64,000 nt of DNA from Alphaproteobacteria bacterium (GCA_947474645.1 CANJJD010000003.1:1-64000), one strand, 5' to 3'. Shown: positions 6,777 through 15,353, numbered from the stretch's first letter. The notes: generated by a model not told the origin, from the sequence alone. Numbers and translations: made by a program.

Positions 6777-8258
6777 ATGACCAATACCGTCACCATCCCA
6801 ACACCCAAGACCGGCCCCGCGCCCTTCCCCATCCCTACCGACCTGTGGATCGGCGGCAAGTGGGTGGAAAGCGCCACCAAGAAGCGCGTGGACGTGTTTG
6901 ATCCTTCCACCGGCAAGAAGATCACCGATGTGGCCGACTGCGACGCGTCCGATGCGCTCGCCGCGGTGGACGCCGCCGATGCGGCCGCCGCCGCCTGGGC
7001 CGCGACCACGCCGCGCCAGCGCGCCGAGATCCTGCGCAAATGCTATGAACAGATCGTCGCCAATATCGAATGGCTGGCCTACCTGATCAGCCTGGAGAAC
7101 GGCAAGGCGCTGCCCGATGCGCGCGCCGAAGTGCTGTATTCCGCTGAATTCTACCGCTGGTATGCCGAGGAATGCTGCCATGTGCTGGGCGAATTGGCGA
7201 TGGCGCCGGCCAGCGGCGCGCGCATCATGGTGCAATACCAGCCCATCGGCATCGCGCTGTTGATCACGCCGTGGAATTATCCCGCGGCGATGGCCACCCG
7301 CAAGATCGCGCCGGCCCTGGCGGCCGGCTGCACCGTGGTGCTGAAGCCCGCCACCGAAACCCCGCTCACCGCCCTGGCGGTCGCCCAGATCATGCATGAC
7401 TGCGGCGTGCCGGCCGGCGTGGTCAATGTCGTCACCACGTCGAAAGCCAGCCCGCTGTCCAAAGCGGTGCTACACGACCCGCGGGTGCGCAAGATTTCCT
7501 TCACCGGCTCCACTCCGGTGGGCCGCGCCCTGCTGCACGAAGCCGCCGACCAGGTGATTTCCTGCGCCATGGAGCTGGGCGGCAACGCCCCCTTCATCGT
7601 CTGCAAGGACGCCAATTTAAACGACGCGCTGGACGGCGCCATGCTGGCCAAGATGCGCAACAGCGGCGAAGCCTGCACCGCCGCCAACCGCTTCTATGTC
7701 CACAAGGACATCTACAAGCCCTTCACCGATGGCATGGTGGCGCGCATGTCGGCGATCAAGCTGGGCGAAGCCACCGATCCGGAATCCACCCTGGGGCCGA
7801 TGGTGAACGAGAAGGCCGTCGCCAAGATCGCCGAGCTGGTGGACGATGCCGTGGCCAAGGGCGCCAAGCTGCTGCTGGGCGGCCAGCGCCTCAACCGGCC
7901 GGGCTATTACTATCCGCCCACCGTGCTGGCCGATGTGCCGGACAATGCCGACATGATGAAGGAAGAAATCTTCGGGCCGGTGGTGTCGCTGCAATCCTTC
8001 GACGATGAGGAAGAGGCCATCCGCAAAGCCAATGACACCGAATATGGCCTGGCGGCCTATGTCTATACCCAGGATCTCAAGCGGGGCCTCAAGATCTGCG
8101 AGAAGCTGGAGGCCGGCATGCTGGGCCTCAATCGCGGCCTGATGTCGGACCCGGCGGCGCCCTTCGGCGGCGTCAAGCAGTCGGGCCTGGGCCGCGAAGG
8201 CTCACACCACGGCCTGATCGAATTCTGCGAGATCAAGTATATCGCGACGAACTGGTAG
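6777..8258 (+). CDS. NAD(P)-dependent aldehyde dehydrogenase, succinate-semialdehyde dehydrogenase-like
   Basis: A 493-residue aldehyde dehydrogenase of the class containing GabD. The catalytic glutamate lies in MELGGNAPFIV and the catalytic cysteine in NSGEACTAANRFYVH. FTGSTPVGRALL is the cofactor loop and EEIFGPVVSLQSF the C-terminal signature. It is the last gene of the ldh-adh-aldh operon (GAGAGCG before the ATG) and should oxidise the aldehyde made by the upstream alcohol dehydrogenase to an acid. GABA-specific partners (transaminase, permease) are absent, so succinate semialdehyde is not a safe substrate. Its stop abuts that of convergent selO with no gap. Confidence 0.88.
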   Translation: MTNTVTIPTPKTGPAPFPIPTDLWIGGKWVESATKKRVDVFDPSTGKKITDVADCDASDALAAVDAADAAAAAWAATTPRQRAEILRKCYEQIVANIEWLAYLISLENGKALPDARAEVLYSAEFYRWYAEECCHVLGELAMAPASGARIMVQYQPIGIALLITPWNYPAAMATRKIAPALAAGCTVVLKPATETPLTALAVAQIMHDCGVPAGVVNVVTTSKASPLSKAVLHDPRVRKISFTGSTPVGRALLHEAADQVISCAMELGGNAPFIVCKDANLNDALDGAMLAKMRNSGEACTAANRFYVHKDIYKPFTDGMVARMSAIKLGEATDPESTLGPMVNEKAVAKIAELVDDAVAKGAKLLLGGQRLNRPGYYYPPTVLADVPDNADMMKEEIFGPVVSLQSFDDEEEAIRKANDTEYGLAAYVYTQDLKRGLKICEKLEAGMLGLNRGLMSDPAAPFGGVKQSGLGREGSHHGLIEFCEIKYIATNW

Positions 8259-9683
8259 CTACGAAGAGCAGCTTACTTCAAGATTGCACAGCTCCGGTGG
8301 CGGCGGCGCGGCGAAAGCCTCGTCGCCGTCATGGCTTTGGAACGGTGACTGAACCAGCTTGAAGATGCGATCCAGGGTGGCGATGTCGCCCTGGTCTTCC
8401 ACGGCGCGAATGGCGGTTTCCGCCACCCAGTTGCGTAACACATATTTGGGATTGACCTTGTCCAGATCCAGCACGTGCTCGCGCTCGGTGCGCACGCGAT
8501 AGCGTGACAGCCAGGCTTCCGCCTCCGCGCCCGCCGCGCCGAACAGCGACAGCCAGTCTGCGTCCTCGCCGCTGAGATTGCGGAAGCTCAATGTGTAATC
8601 GGCGCGCGCCTTGACCATCAGGTTCAACAGGTCGCCGATCAACTGGTCGTCGCCCGGCGCCTTGCGCGCCAACCCCAGCTTGGCGCGCATCAAGGTGCGA
8701 TAGCGGGCGCGATACAGGCCCTCATAAGTATCCAGCGCGCTGATCAGCGCGTCCTTCTCGATCAGCCCAGACAAGGCGAAGGCGAGCGCCCGCAGATTCC
8801 AGTGGGCGATGGCCGGCTGCATGTCGAAGGCATAGCGGCCTTGGCTGTCGGTGTGATTGCAGACAAAGCCCGGATCATAGGCTTCCATGAATCCGAACGG
8901 ACCAAAGTCCAATGTAAGACCCAGGATGGACATATTGTCGGTGTTCATCACCCCATGGGCGAAGCCCACCGACTGCCAGCCGGCCATCAGCTCGGCGGTG
9001 CGCTTGACCACTTCGCTGAACCATGCGGCGTGATCGCCCACCAGGTCCGGGAAATATTCCGCGATGACATGATCGGCCAGTTGGCGCACCTGCTCGTGCT
9101 GGCCCTTGTGGAAGAAATGCTCGAAATGGCCAAAGCGGATATGGCTGCGCGCCAGCCGGGTCAGCACCGCGCCCGGTTCCGCCGCCTCGCGCAGGACCTG
9201 TTCGTTGGTGGCGATGATCGCCAGCGCCCTTGTGGTGGGAATACCCAGCGCGGCCAGCGCCTCGCTGCACAGATATTCGCGGATGGTGGAGCGCATCACG
9301 GCGCGGCCGTCGGCGAAGCGCGAATAGGGCGTCTGGCCCGCGCCCTTGAGCTGGATGTCCCACAGTTCACCCGCGGCGTTGCGCGCCTGCCCGATCAACA
9401 ACGCGCGCCCGTCGCCCAACTGTCCGGCCCAGACGCCAAACTGGTGGCCGGAATAGACCATCGCCAGCGGCGTAAAATCGCCCAGCGGCGCATGGCCGGA
9501 AAAAACCTGGGTGAAGGCGGGATCGGAGAAAGCGCCCGCATCCATGCCGATCAGCGCGGCGGCTTTTGGGTTGGCGTGCAGCAGTTTGGGCTGCACCCCG
9601 ACCTTTTCCGCCGGCATCAGGGTGTAGAACTCGCCCGGCAAGCGGGCGTAATGGCTTTCAAGCTTCAGACCGAACTGGTGCAT
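8259..9683 (-). CDS. selO: Protein adenylyltransferase SelO (YdiU/UPF0061 family)
   Basis: A 474-residue pseudokinase-fold AMPylase. Diagnostic segments are YSGHQFGVWAGQLGDGRALLIG (about 78-99), DIQLKGAGQTPYSRFADGRAVMRSTIREYLCSEAL (about 112-146), NTDNMSILGLTLDFGPFGF and the C-terminal VNPKYVLRN. Bacterial SelO transfers AMP to Ser/Thr/Tyr of redox and metabolic proteins during oxidative stress. The protein ends in CSS, matching the USS ending of eukaryotic selenoproteins with Cys in place of Sec. The ATG is at 9683. Upstream lies an inverted repeat that separates it from the yaiI/helicase pair. Confidence 0.93.
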   Translation of the reverse strand: MHQFGLKLESHYARLPGEFYTLMPAEKVGVQPKLLHANPKAAALIGMDAGAFSDPAFTQVFSGHAPLGDFTPLAMVYSGHQFGVWAGQLGDGRALLIGQARNAAGELWDIQLKGAGQTPYSRFADGRAVMRSTIREYLCSEALAALGIPTTRALAIIATNEQVLREAAEPGAVLTRLARSHIRFGHFEHFFHKGQHEQVRQLADHVIAEYFPDLVGDHAAWFSEVVKRTAELMAGWQSVGFAHGVMNTDNMSILGLTLDFGPFGFMEAYDPGFVCNHTDSQGRYAFDMQPAIAHWNLRALAFALSGLIEKDALISALDTYEGLYRARYRTLMRAKLGLARKAPGDDQLIGDLLNLMVKARADYTLSFRNLSGEDADWLSLFGAAGAEAEAWLSRYRVRTEREHVLDLDKVNPKYVLRNWVAETAIRAVEDQGDIATLDRIFKLVQSPFQSHDGDEAFAAPPPPELCNLEVSCSS

Positions 9684-9733
9684 GACTCACTATAACGCCT
9701 GCCGCTCGCTTTGGCTCGCGGCGTACGGCGCTC

Positions 9734-9756
9734 AAATCGGTCCACTGGACCGATTT
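9734..9756. repeat. Strong inverted repeat AAATCGGTCC-ACT-GGACCGATTT
   Basis: A 10-bp perfect stem with a 3-nt loop in the 79-bp gap between the yaiI stop and the selO start. It may terminate the helicase-yaiI transcript, though only three T residues follow it on the minus strand. The flanking sequence (GCCGCTCGCTTTGGCTCGCGGC) forms a second imperfect hairpin, giving a REP-like look. No second copy was noticed in the window. Confidence 0.45.
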
Positions 9757-9762
9757 GCCGGG

Positions 9763-10215
9763 CTACGCCCGTCGCGCCTTAACAATGCAATTTTCCAATA
9801 CGCCCAGGAACCGCGAACGGTCCTGTTTGGAAAAGCCGGCATGATGGGTCTGGCCGCCCGGCGTGAGCTCACGCAGATGCCGGCTGAGGTCCCGCATCCC
9901 CAGCGCCATGCCGATGCCGTCTTGGGTAAACGGTTTGCCGTTGGGGCCGATCACGCGCGCACCTTTTTCCAGGCAGCGTGACGCCAAAGGAATGTCGGCG
10001 GTGATGCAGATGTCGCCGGCGGCGATATGCTCGACGATCCAGTCATCGGCGGCATCCGCGCCCTCCGCCACGGTGACATGGCGCAGGAGCGGATTGGCCG
10101 AGGGACGCAAGCCCCCGTTGCTGACGATGGTGACGGACAAGCCGTGCCGGCCCGCCACCTTTTCGACCTCTGCCTTTACCGGGCAGGCGTCGCCGTCAAC
10201 AAACAGTGCAATCAA
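9763..10215 (-). CDS. yaiI: YaiI/YqxD family (DUF188, UPF0178) protein
   Basis: A 150-residue protein with the family signature [17 protein letters not shown] at residues 5-21, then [46 protein letters not shown]. Conserved Asp residues in a PIN-like arrangement suggest a nuclease-type fold; the function is unproven. It begins with TTG at 10215, overlapping the stop of the upstream DEAD-box helicase gene by 4 bp (TTGA), so translation is probably coupled. The non-ATG start is supported by the family's conserved N-terminus beginning right there. Confidence 0.88.
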   Translation of the reverse strand: MIALFVDGDACPVKAEVEKVAGRHGLSVTIVSNGGLRPSANPLLRHVTVAEGADAADDWIVEHIAAGDICITADIPLASRCLEKGARVIGPNGKPFTQDGIGMALGMRDLSRHLRELTPGGQTHHAGFSKQDRSRFLGVLENCIVKARRA

Positions 10216-11564
10216 GCAGCGCTGGTCCGCTTTTTATCGTTGCCGCGATGCCAATGCGGCCGCGAGCCGTTGCGCTTGGCCGGGGCATGGGGATCGCCAT
10301 GCGGCAAAGCTTCGCCGCGTCCGCCGCCGGGCTTGTGGCCGCCCTTGTTGTGACCATGCGGCTTGCCATGGCGATGACCATGGGCGCGGCGCGGCTCTTC
10401 CTGGTTGCGGCGCTGTTCTTCCGTCAGCTCCGGCAAATCGTGCGCCACCGGCTCGATCTTCATGCGGATCAGGCGCTCGATGTCGCGCAGATAGCCACGC
10501 TCCGACGCGTCGCAGAAGCTGATGGCGATGCCCTCGCCGCCGGCGCGCGCGGTGCGGCCGATGCGATGGACATAGCTTTCAGGCTCGTTGGGCAATTCGA
10601 AGTTCACCACATGGCTGATATTGTCCACGTCAATGCCGCGGGCGGCGATGTCGGTGGCCACCAGCACGCGGGCCTTGCCGCTCTTGAACATGTCCAGCGC
10701 CCGCTGACGGGCATTCTGGGACTTGTTGCCGTGAATGGCATCTGACACCACGCCGGAGCGGGTGAGAAATTCGGCCACCTTGTTGGCGCCATGCTTGGTG
10801 CGGGTAAACACGATCACCCGGTTCATCGCCACATCCTTCAGCAGCTCACCCAGAAGCTGGCGCTTCTGCGGCGCCGGCACGAAATAAAGCTTCTGTTCGA
10901 TGCGGTCGGCGGTCTTGCTCTGGGGGGTGACCTCGATGCGCTCGGGCGAACGCAGCATGTCATGGGTCAGCTTGACGATGTCGTCCGGCATGGTGGCCGA
11001 GAACAGCATCGACTGGCGCTCGCGCGGCAGCAGCGCCACCAGCTTGCGCACATCGCGGATGAAGCCCATGTCCAGCATGCGGTCGGCTTCGTCGACGATG
11101 AAGGTGTTCACCGCGTTGAGCTGAACCTGCTTCTGCTGCACCAGGTCCAACAGGCGGCCCGGTGTCGCCACCAGAATGTCCACGCCCTTGGACATGTTGC
11201 GGATCTGGGTGTTCTGGTTCACGCCGCCCAGGATCACGGTCATCTTCAAATTCAGGAAGCGGCCATAGGTGCGCAAGGATTGTTCGATCTGCACCGCCAG
11301 TTCGCGGGTGGGGGCCAGGATCAGCGCCTTGGCCTGCTTGGGGCCCGGCGGAAAATGGCCGACGGACAGCCGCTGCAGCAGCGGAATGCCGAAAGCGGCC
11401 GTCTTGCCGGTGCCGGTCTGGGCGATGCCCAGCAAATCGCGGCCGCCCAGCAGCGCCGGGATGGCGCGGGTCTGGATGGGGGTCGGTGTGGTGTAATTCT
11501 CTGCCGCCAAAGCGCGCAGGATCGGCTCGGCAACGCCAAGCCCTTCAAAAGTCACGTCAGTCAC
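10212..11564 (-). CDS. DEAD-box RNA helicase, RhlE type
   Basis: A 450-residue helicase with Q motif (F-GL... [12 protein letters not shown]), motif [12 protein letters not shown], motif Ia PTRELAVQI, motif II DEAD (about 153-156), motif III SAT, motif [13 protein letters not shown], motif [12 protein letters not shown] and motif [12 protein letters not shown]. The last 60 residues are rich in His, Gly, Arg and Lys ([27 protein letters not shown]), a basic RNA-binding tail that could also bind metal. The start is GTG with AAGGAC 5 nt upstream. It is divergent from a two-domain cold-shock protein, which suggests a shared role in RNA unfolding or ribosome assembly at low temperature. It overlaps yaiI by 4 bp. 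Confidence 0.93.
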   Translation of the reverse strand: MTDVTFEGLGVAEPILRALAAENYTTPTPIQTRAIPALLGGRDLLGIAQTGTGKTAAFGIPLLQRLSVGHFPPGPKQAKALILAPTRELAVQIEQSLRTYGRFLNLKMTVILGGVNQNTQIRNMSKGVDILVATPGRLLDLVQQKQVQLNAVNTFIVDEADRMLDMGFIRDVRKLVALLPRERQSMLFSATMPDDIVKLTHDMLRSPERIEVTPQSKTADRIEQKLYFVPAPQKRQLLGELLKDVAMNRVIVFTRTKHGANKVAEFLTRSGVVSDAIHGNKSQNARQRALDMFKSGKARVLVATDIAARGIDVDNISHVVNFELPNEPESYVHRIGRTARAGGEGIAISFCDASERGYLRDIERLIRMKIEPVAHDLPELTEEQRRNQEEPRRAHGHRHGKPHGHNKGGHKPGGGRGEALPHGDPHAPAKRNGSRPHWHRGNDKKRTSAA

Positions 11565-11910
11565 AAAAGTCCTTAAAACCGTGGGGACGCGCCAATAGGC
11601 GCGGATTTACGGCTGTTGCCGTCTTCCACGCACACTGGAGGGAACGGAGGTCAAAGCTGAGATCCGGCGGTGGCAGCGCTGAAAAGCACCTTGTGCGGTC
11701 GCGGGATGGCGGCTGTATGGGGGTGTTCGGCCCTGAAGTCAACCCGTTTTTGCTGCATCGCAGCAAATGAGACCATAACAATTGTACCCTTAACCCCGTT
11801 GCGGGGTGTGGCCTTCTGTAGTCATCATTGCCGACAGCCTCCCCCACGCAGCCGGGGCGCGGGGTTGGCTTTGGAGTTTCGACCGGCATTGGGGCAGTGC
11901 GTCGGTTCTC
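11565..11910. other. 346-bp divergent regulatory region (helicase / cold-shock protein)
   Basis: No gene is supported here. It holds a hairpin CGCGCC-AATA-GGCGCG (11588-11603) in the helicase leader, a dyad TTTGCTGC-ATC-GCAGCAAA (11749-11767), and a hairpin ACCCCG-TTG-CGGGGT (11793-11807) in the cold-shock leader. A possible promoter for the cold-shock gene is TTGCTG (11750-11755) with CATAAC (11774-11779). That would leave a 5' untranslated leader of over 100 nt, as in cspA-type mRNAs. Confidence 0.45.
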
Positions 11911-12510
11911 ATGGCATACGGTAATGACGGGCCTAAGCCCATTTCGCAGGCATCCGCGAAGGGCAAGGTAAAGTGGTTCAACGCCACCAAGGGATACGGT
12001 TTCATCACACTGGACAATGGCGGTGACGCCTTCTGTCACGCCAGCGCGTTGCAGGCGACCGGGCACGCCGATGTGCAGCCCGGCACCACGATCGTCTGCG
12101 ACCTGGCCGACAGCCAGCGCGGCTTGCAGGTGGTGACGGTTCACAGCGTGGATCCCTCCACCGCGGAAGCGCCGGCCCGCAGCCCCCGCGGCGACCGCTT
12201 CGGCGGCGGCGGCGACCGTTTCGGCGGTGGCGGCGGTTACGGCGGCGGCGGTGGCTATGGTGGTGGCGGCGGTGGTTATCGCGATAACAATGCCCCTTCC
12301 GGCCCGATGGTCGAAGGCAAGGTCAAGTTCTTCAACGACCAGAAGGGCTTTGGCTTTGTGATGCCGGACAATGGCAGCGGCGACATCTATCTGCATGCCA
12401 GCGCGCTGCGGCGTTCCGGTGTCCAGGCGGTGGAGCCCGACCAGCGCATCCGCTATTCGACACGCCAGGGCAACAAGGGCGTCGAAGTCGACAAGGTCGA
12501 GATCATCTAG
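11911..12510 (+). CDS. Cold-shock protein with two cold-shock domains and a Gly/Arg/Phe-rich linker
   Basis: The ORF is open from 11806, but the conserved protein starts at the ATG 11911 (MAYGNDGPK), giving 199 residues. Cold-shock domain 1 (about 17-80) has KGKVKWFNATKGYGFITLD; domain 2 (about 134-199) has EGKVKFFNDQKGFGFVMPDNGSGDIYLHASAL. Both keep the aromatic RNP1 (KGFGF/KGYGF). Domain 1 has AFCHAS in the RNP2 position, where domain 2 has IYLHAS. Between them lies SPRGDRFGGGGDRFGGGGGYGGGGGYGGGGGGY, an RGG-like low-complexity linker. It probably binds and melts single-stranded RNA. Two-domain CSPs are typical of alphaproteobacteria; such a Gly-rich linker is less usual. Confidence 0.9.
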   Translation: MAYGNDGPKPISQASAKGKVKWFNATKGYGFITLDNGGDAFCHASALQATGHADVQPGTTIVCDLADSQRGLQVVTVHSVDPSTAEAPARSPRGDRFGGGGDRFGGGGGYGGGGGYGGGGGGYRDNNAPSGPMVEGKVKFFNDQKGFGFVMPDNGSGDIYLHASALRRSGVQAVEPDQRIRYSTRQGNKGVEVDKVEII

Positions 12511-12512
12511 CC

Positions 12513-12752
12513 TTGCTCGAACTGCGCCCCAATTGCGAATGCTGCGACAAGGATCTGGCGCCCAGTGCGACGGATGCCATGATCTGCACCTTCGAATGCA
12601 CCTTCTGCCGTGATTGCGTGGAGACAAGGCTTGGCGGCGCCTGCCCCAATTGCGGCGGCAATTTCTGTGCCCGCCCGATCCGCCCGGAAGGCAAGCTGGC
12701 GAAGAATCCGCCTTCCACCAAGCGCGTATTGAAGCCGGACTGCGCCGCCTAG
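12513..12752 (+). CDS. DUF1272 small zinc-ribbon-like protein
   Basis: A 79-residue protein starting at TTG two bases after the cold-shock stop. It matches DUF1272: LELRPNCECCDKDLAP, then MICTFECTFCRDCVETRLGGACPNCGGNF, then RPIRP. Nine cysteines in four C-x(1-3)-C clusters indicate one or two structural zinc sites. Function is unknown. No ATG or GTG is available in frame before the conserved N-terminus, so TTG with the AAGGTCGAG ribosome binding site is the likely start. The last 4 bp overlap the tail of the convergent ABC transporter gene. Confidence 0.85.
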   Translation: MLELRPNCECCDKDLAPSATDAMICTFECTFCRDCVETRLGGACPNCGGNFCARPIRPEGKLAKNPPSTKRVLKPDCAA

Positions 12753-14614
12753 GCGGGCTCTGCCTTCGCCACACCCGGCGCCACGTCGGGATCGTTCTCG
12801 ACTTCCTTCAGCTTTTCGCGCGCCGCGGCGGCTTCGCGCTGCTTGCTCCACATCGAGGCATAATGGCCGTTCTGCGCCAGCAATTCGGAATGGCGGCCAC
12901 GCTCGATGATCTGGCCGTGATCCAGCACGAGGATTTCGTCGGCATCCACCACGGTGGAAAGACGATGGGCGATCACCAGGGAGGTGCGATCGCGCGACAC
13001 CACATTCAGGGCGCTCTGGATCTCGCGCTCGGTGCCGGTGTCCAGCGCGCTGGTGGCTTCGTCCAACAGCAGGATGGGCGGATTCTTGAGGATGGTGCGG
13101 GCGATGGCGACGCGCTGCTTTTCGCCGCCCGACAGTTTCAGCCCGCGCTCGCCCACCATGGCGTCATAGCCCAGCGGCAGCAGGCTGATGAACTTGTCGA
13201 TCTGGGCCAGGCGCGCCGCCTCCTTGATGTCGGCTTCATTGGCGCCGATGCGGCCATAGGCGATGTTGTACTTGACCGTGTCGTTGAACAGCACCGTGTC
13301 CTGGGGGACGATGCCGATCACGCTGCGCAAGGATTCCTGCGTCACGTCGCGAATGTCATGGCCGTCAATGGTCACCGTCCCGCTCTTGATGTCATAGAAG
13401 CGGTACAGGATGCGGCTGATGGTGGACTTGCCGGCGCCTGACGGCCCCACGATCGCCACCGTGCGCCCCGCCGGCACCGTGAAGCTGATGCCTTTCAGGA
13501 CCACCCGTTCCGGGTCATAGGCGAACACCACATTGTCGAAACGGATCTCGCCGCCCGACACCGCCAGGGGTTTGGCGCCCGGCCGGTCCTGGACTTCGCG
13601 CGGCTGATTGAGCAGGCGGAACATGGCTTCCATGTCCACCAGGCCTTGCGTGATCTCGCGATAGACCGTGCCCAGCAGGTTCAACGGCTGGTAGAGCTGG
13701 ATCACGATCAGGTTGGCGGCGACGAACTGGCCCAGCTTCACTTCGCCCGACTGGACCATCACCGCCGCCAGCGCCAGCACGATGCCCTGCCCGATGGCGA
13801 TGATCGCGGCCTGGCCGGTGTTGAGGATGGACAGCGAGGTCTGGGACTGGATGGAGGCGTTGGAATACTTCTCCATCGAGACGTCGTAGCGCCGCGTCTC
13901 ATGCTTCTCGTTGTTGAAATACTTGACGGTCTCGAAATTCAGCAGGCTGTCCACCGCCTTGGTGTTGGCGTCGGTGTCCGACTCGTTCATCTCGCGGCGG
14001 AAGGCGATGCGCCAGCGGGTGACCGCCACCGTGAACCAGCTATAGGCCGCCACCATGCCGATTGCGGTCAGCGCCACCCAGATGTTGAAGGTCCACAGCA
14101 GCAGCCCGGCATAGATCAGCACCTGGAAGATGATCGGGAATACCGAGAACAGCGCGAAGGACAGGATATTGTCGATGCCGCGGGTGCCGCGTTCGATGAT
14201 GCGCGACAGCCCGCCGGTCTTGCGCTCCAGGTGAAAGCGCATGGACAGGGTATGGACATGGGCGAAGGTTTCCACCGCCACTTCGCGCATGGCGTGATAC
14301 TGGACCTTGGCGAACACCCCGTCGCGCAACTGGGCGAAAGCCTGCATCAACACGCGCGACATGGCGTAAGCCGCCACCAGCGCGATCACCACCCACAGCA
14401 CCGCCGTCTGGGGCGTGGTGCCGAAGGCATCCACCGCCGCGCCGAGAAACTGCTGCGATATGGTGGTGGTGATGATGCCAAGCATCAGGAAGACGATGCT
14501 CCAAACCACCCTGGCGCGCAGGTCGGGTCGGCCTTGCGGCCACAGATAGGGCATCAGCCGCCACAGGGGGCGGAAAGACGGGGCGCTGCTGCCTTCTTCT
14601 ACGGGATGGGCCAC
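12749..14614 (-). CDS. ATM1-type ABC exporter (fused permease and ATPase)
   Basis: A 621-residue half-transporter. Six transmembrane helices (residues about 35-330) include NTKAVDSLLNFETVKYFNNEKHE (about 222-244), the marker of the ATM1/HMT1 group that exports glutathione-linked metals or Fe-S precursors. The C-terminal ATPase has Walker A GPSGAGKST, signature LSGGEKQRVAIA and Walker B ILLLDEATSALD. It acts as a homodimer in the inner membrane. The start is GTG at 14614, one base after the stop of a 31-codon membrane-peptide gene, which suggests coupling. The tail overlaps the convergent DUF1272 gene by 4 bp. Confidence 0.92.
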   Translation of the reverse strand: MAHPVEEGSSAPSFRPLWRLMPYLWPQGRPDLRARVVWSIVFLMLGIITTTISQQFLGAAVDAFGTTPQTAVLWVVIALVAAYAMSRVLMQAFAQLRDGVFAKVQYHAMREVAVETFAHVHTLSMRFHLERKTGGLSRIIERGTRGIDNILSFALFSVFPIIFQVLIYAGLLLWTFNIWVALTAIGMVAAYSWFTVAVTRWRIAFRREMNESDTDANTKAVDSLLNFETVKYFNNEKHETRRYDVSMEKYSNASIQSQTSLSILNTGQAAIIAIGQGIVLALAAVMVQSGEVKLGQFVAANLIVIQLYQPLNLLGTVYREITQGLVDMEAMFRLLNQPREVQDRPGAKPLAVSGGEIRFDNVVFAYDPERVVLKGISFTVPAGRTVAIVGPSGAGKSTISRILYRFYDIKSGTVTIDGHDIRDVTQESLRSVIGIVPQDTVLFNDTVKYNIAYGRIGANEADIKEAARLAQIDKFISLLPLGYDAMVGERGLKLSGGEKQRVAIARTILKNPPILLLDEATSALDTGTEREIQSALNVVSRDRTSLVIAHRLSTVVDADEILVLDHGQIIERGRHSELLAQNGHYASMWSKQREAAAAREKLKEVENDPDVAPGVAKAEPA

Positions 14615-14615
14615 G

Positions 14616-14711
14616 CTATTGGCCCATGTTCCCGCCGCCGAAGGTGACGAATCCGGCGATCATGGCGACCAGGGCAACGGCTGCCAAAATCAACAACCAG
14701 CGCGGCATCAT
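14616..14711 (-). CDS. 31-residue single-span membrane protein upstream of the ATM1 exporter
   Basis: Too short for the ORF track. The minus strand reads MMPRWLLILAAVALVAMIAGF followed by VTFGGGNMGQ and TAG. It starts with a tandem ATGATG directly after GGAGAA; the second ATG (14708) has ideal spacing. Residues 5-24 form one hydrophobic helix ending in a Gly-rich tail. The start of the ATM1-type gene (GTG) lies one base after its stop, so the peptide may act in cis as a leader or be a small accessory subunit. It resembles short DUF1328-type or other small hydrophobic proteins only loosely; the family is not recognised. Confidence 0.55.
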   Translation of the reverse strand: MMPRWLLILAAVALVAMIAGFVTFGGGNMGQ

Positions 14712-14795
14712 TTCTCCATTGGCGTGGACGGCGAACCCGTCTAGGAAGTTACCGGTTTAAGAAGATGCGCGCGCTAGCGCAACCCCGTTGGCAAC

Positions 14796-15353
14796 ATGGA
14801 AAAGTCCAAACCCGCGATCTGCGTTTTCTGCGGCTCATCCTTCGGCACCGACCCTGCTTTCCGTGACGCCGCCCGTGCGATTGGGGCCGGAATCGCCAAA
14901 ATGGGTCATGCCCTGGTGTTCGGCGGCGGCAGCCCCGGCCTGATGGGCGATGTCGCGCGCGCCGCGCGGGAAGCGGGAACCCCTGTCGAAGGCATCCTGC
15001 CGGGTTTCCTGCGCGACGTGGAACCGCCCTTGACCGATGGCGAGACCACCGAGATCGTGCCCGACCTGTTTGTGCGCAAGCAGAAAATGATGGATCGCGC
15101 GGCCGGTTTCTTCGTGCTGCCGGGTGGCCTCGGCACCTATGACGAATTCTTTGAGGTTCTGACCAGCGCGCAGCTTCGGGTGAGCGTCAAGCCCATCATC
15201 CTGGTCAATGTGAACGGCTATTTCGCGCCGCTGGAGGCGATGCTGCAGGCTTCGGTGAAAAGCGGTTTTGTGCGGCAGGAAAATCTTGCGCTTTACCGGA
15301 TCGCGCCGGACGCAGGTGCCGCGTTGGCGATGATGGCCGAAGCGCTGCGTTAA
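14796..15353 (+). CDS. LOG-family protein (TIGR00730 Rossmann fold), cytokinin riboside 5'-monophosphate phosphoribohydrolase type
   Basis: A 185-residue lysine-decarboxylase-like (LOG) protein. It opens with ICVFCGSSFGTDPAFRDAA, has GGGSPGLMGDVARAA (about 43-57) and the active-site motif PGGLGTYDEFFE (about 108-119, PGGxGTxxE). The family hydrolyses nucleoside 5'-monophosphates to base and ribose 5-phosphate; in bacteria AMP or modified AMP is the usual substrate. The name lysine decarboxylase is historical and wrong. It is monocistronic; its stop overlaps by 4 bp with the tail of convergent cimA. Confidence 0.9.
   Translation: MEKSKPAICVFCGSSFGTDPAFRDAARAIGAGIAKMGHALVFGGGSPGLMGDVARAAREAGTPVEGILPGFLRDVEPPLTDGETTEIVPDLFVRKQKMMDRAAGFFVLPGGLGTYDEFFEVLTSAQLRVSVKPIILVNVNGYFAPLEAMLQASVKSGFVRQENLALYRIAPDAGAALAMMAEALR

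Noticed and set aside
6777-8258. Assignment of the aldehyde dehydrogenase as gabD
   Set aside because: No GABA transaminase or permease is near, and the family has broad specificity; the operon context points to alcohol oxidation.
8259-8270. Selenocysteine in SelO
   Set aside because: The codon reads Cys (CSS tail) with a normal stop after it; no in-frame TGA precedes.
11749-11767. TTTGCTGC-ATC-GCAGCAAA dyad as a terminator
   Set aside because: No gene ends next to it and no T-tract follows on either strand in a fitting place; it is more likely regulatory and is recorded within the intergenic entry.
11806-11910. N-terminal extension of the cold-shock protein in the ORF track
   Set aside because: The extra 35 residues have no conserved sequence, and the segment has hairpins expected of an untranslated leader. 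The protein family starts a few residues before the first cold-shock domain.
11557-12774. 405-codon minus-strand ORF across the cold-shock and DUF1272 genes
   Set aside because: Its long Ala/Thr repeats mirror the Gly-rich linker of the cold-shock gene. Both sense genes have clear family motifs.
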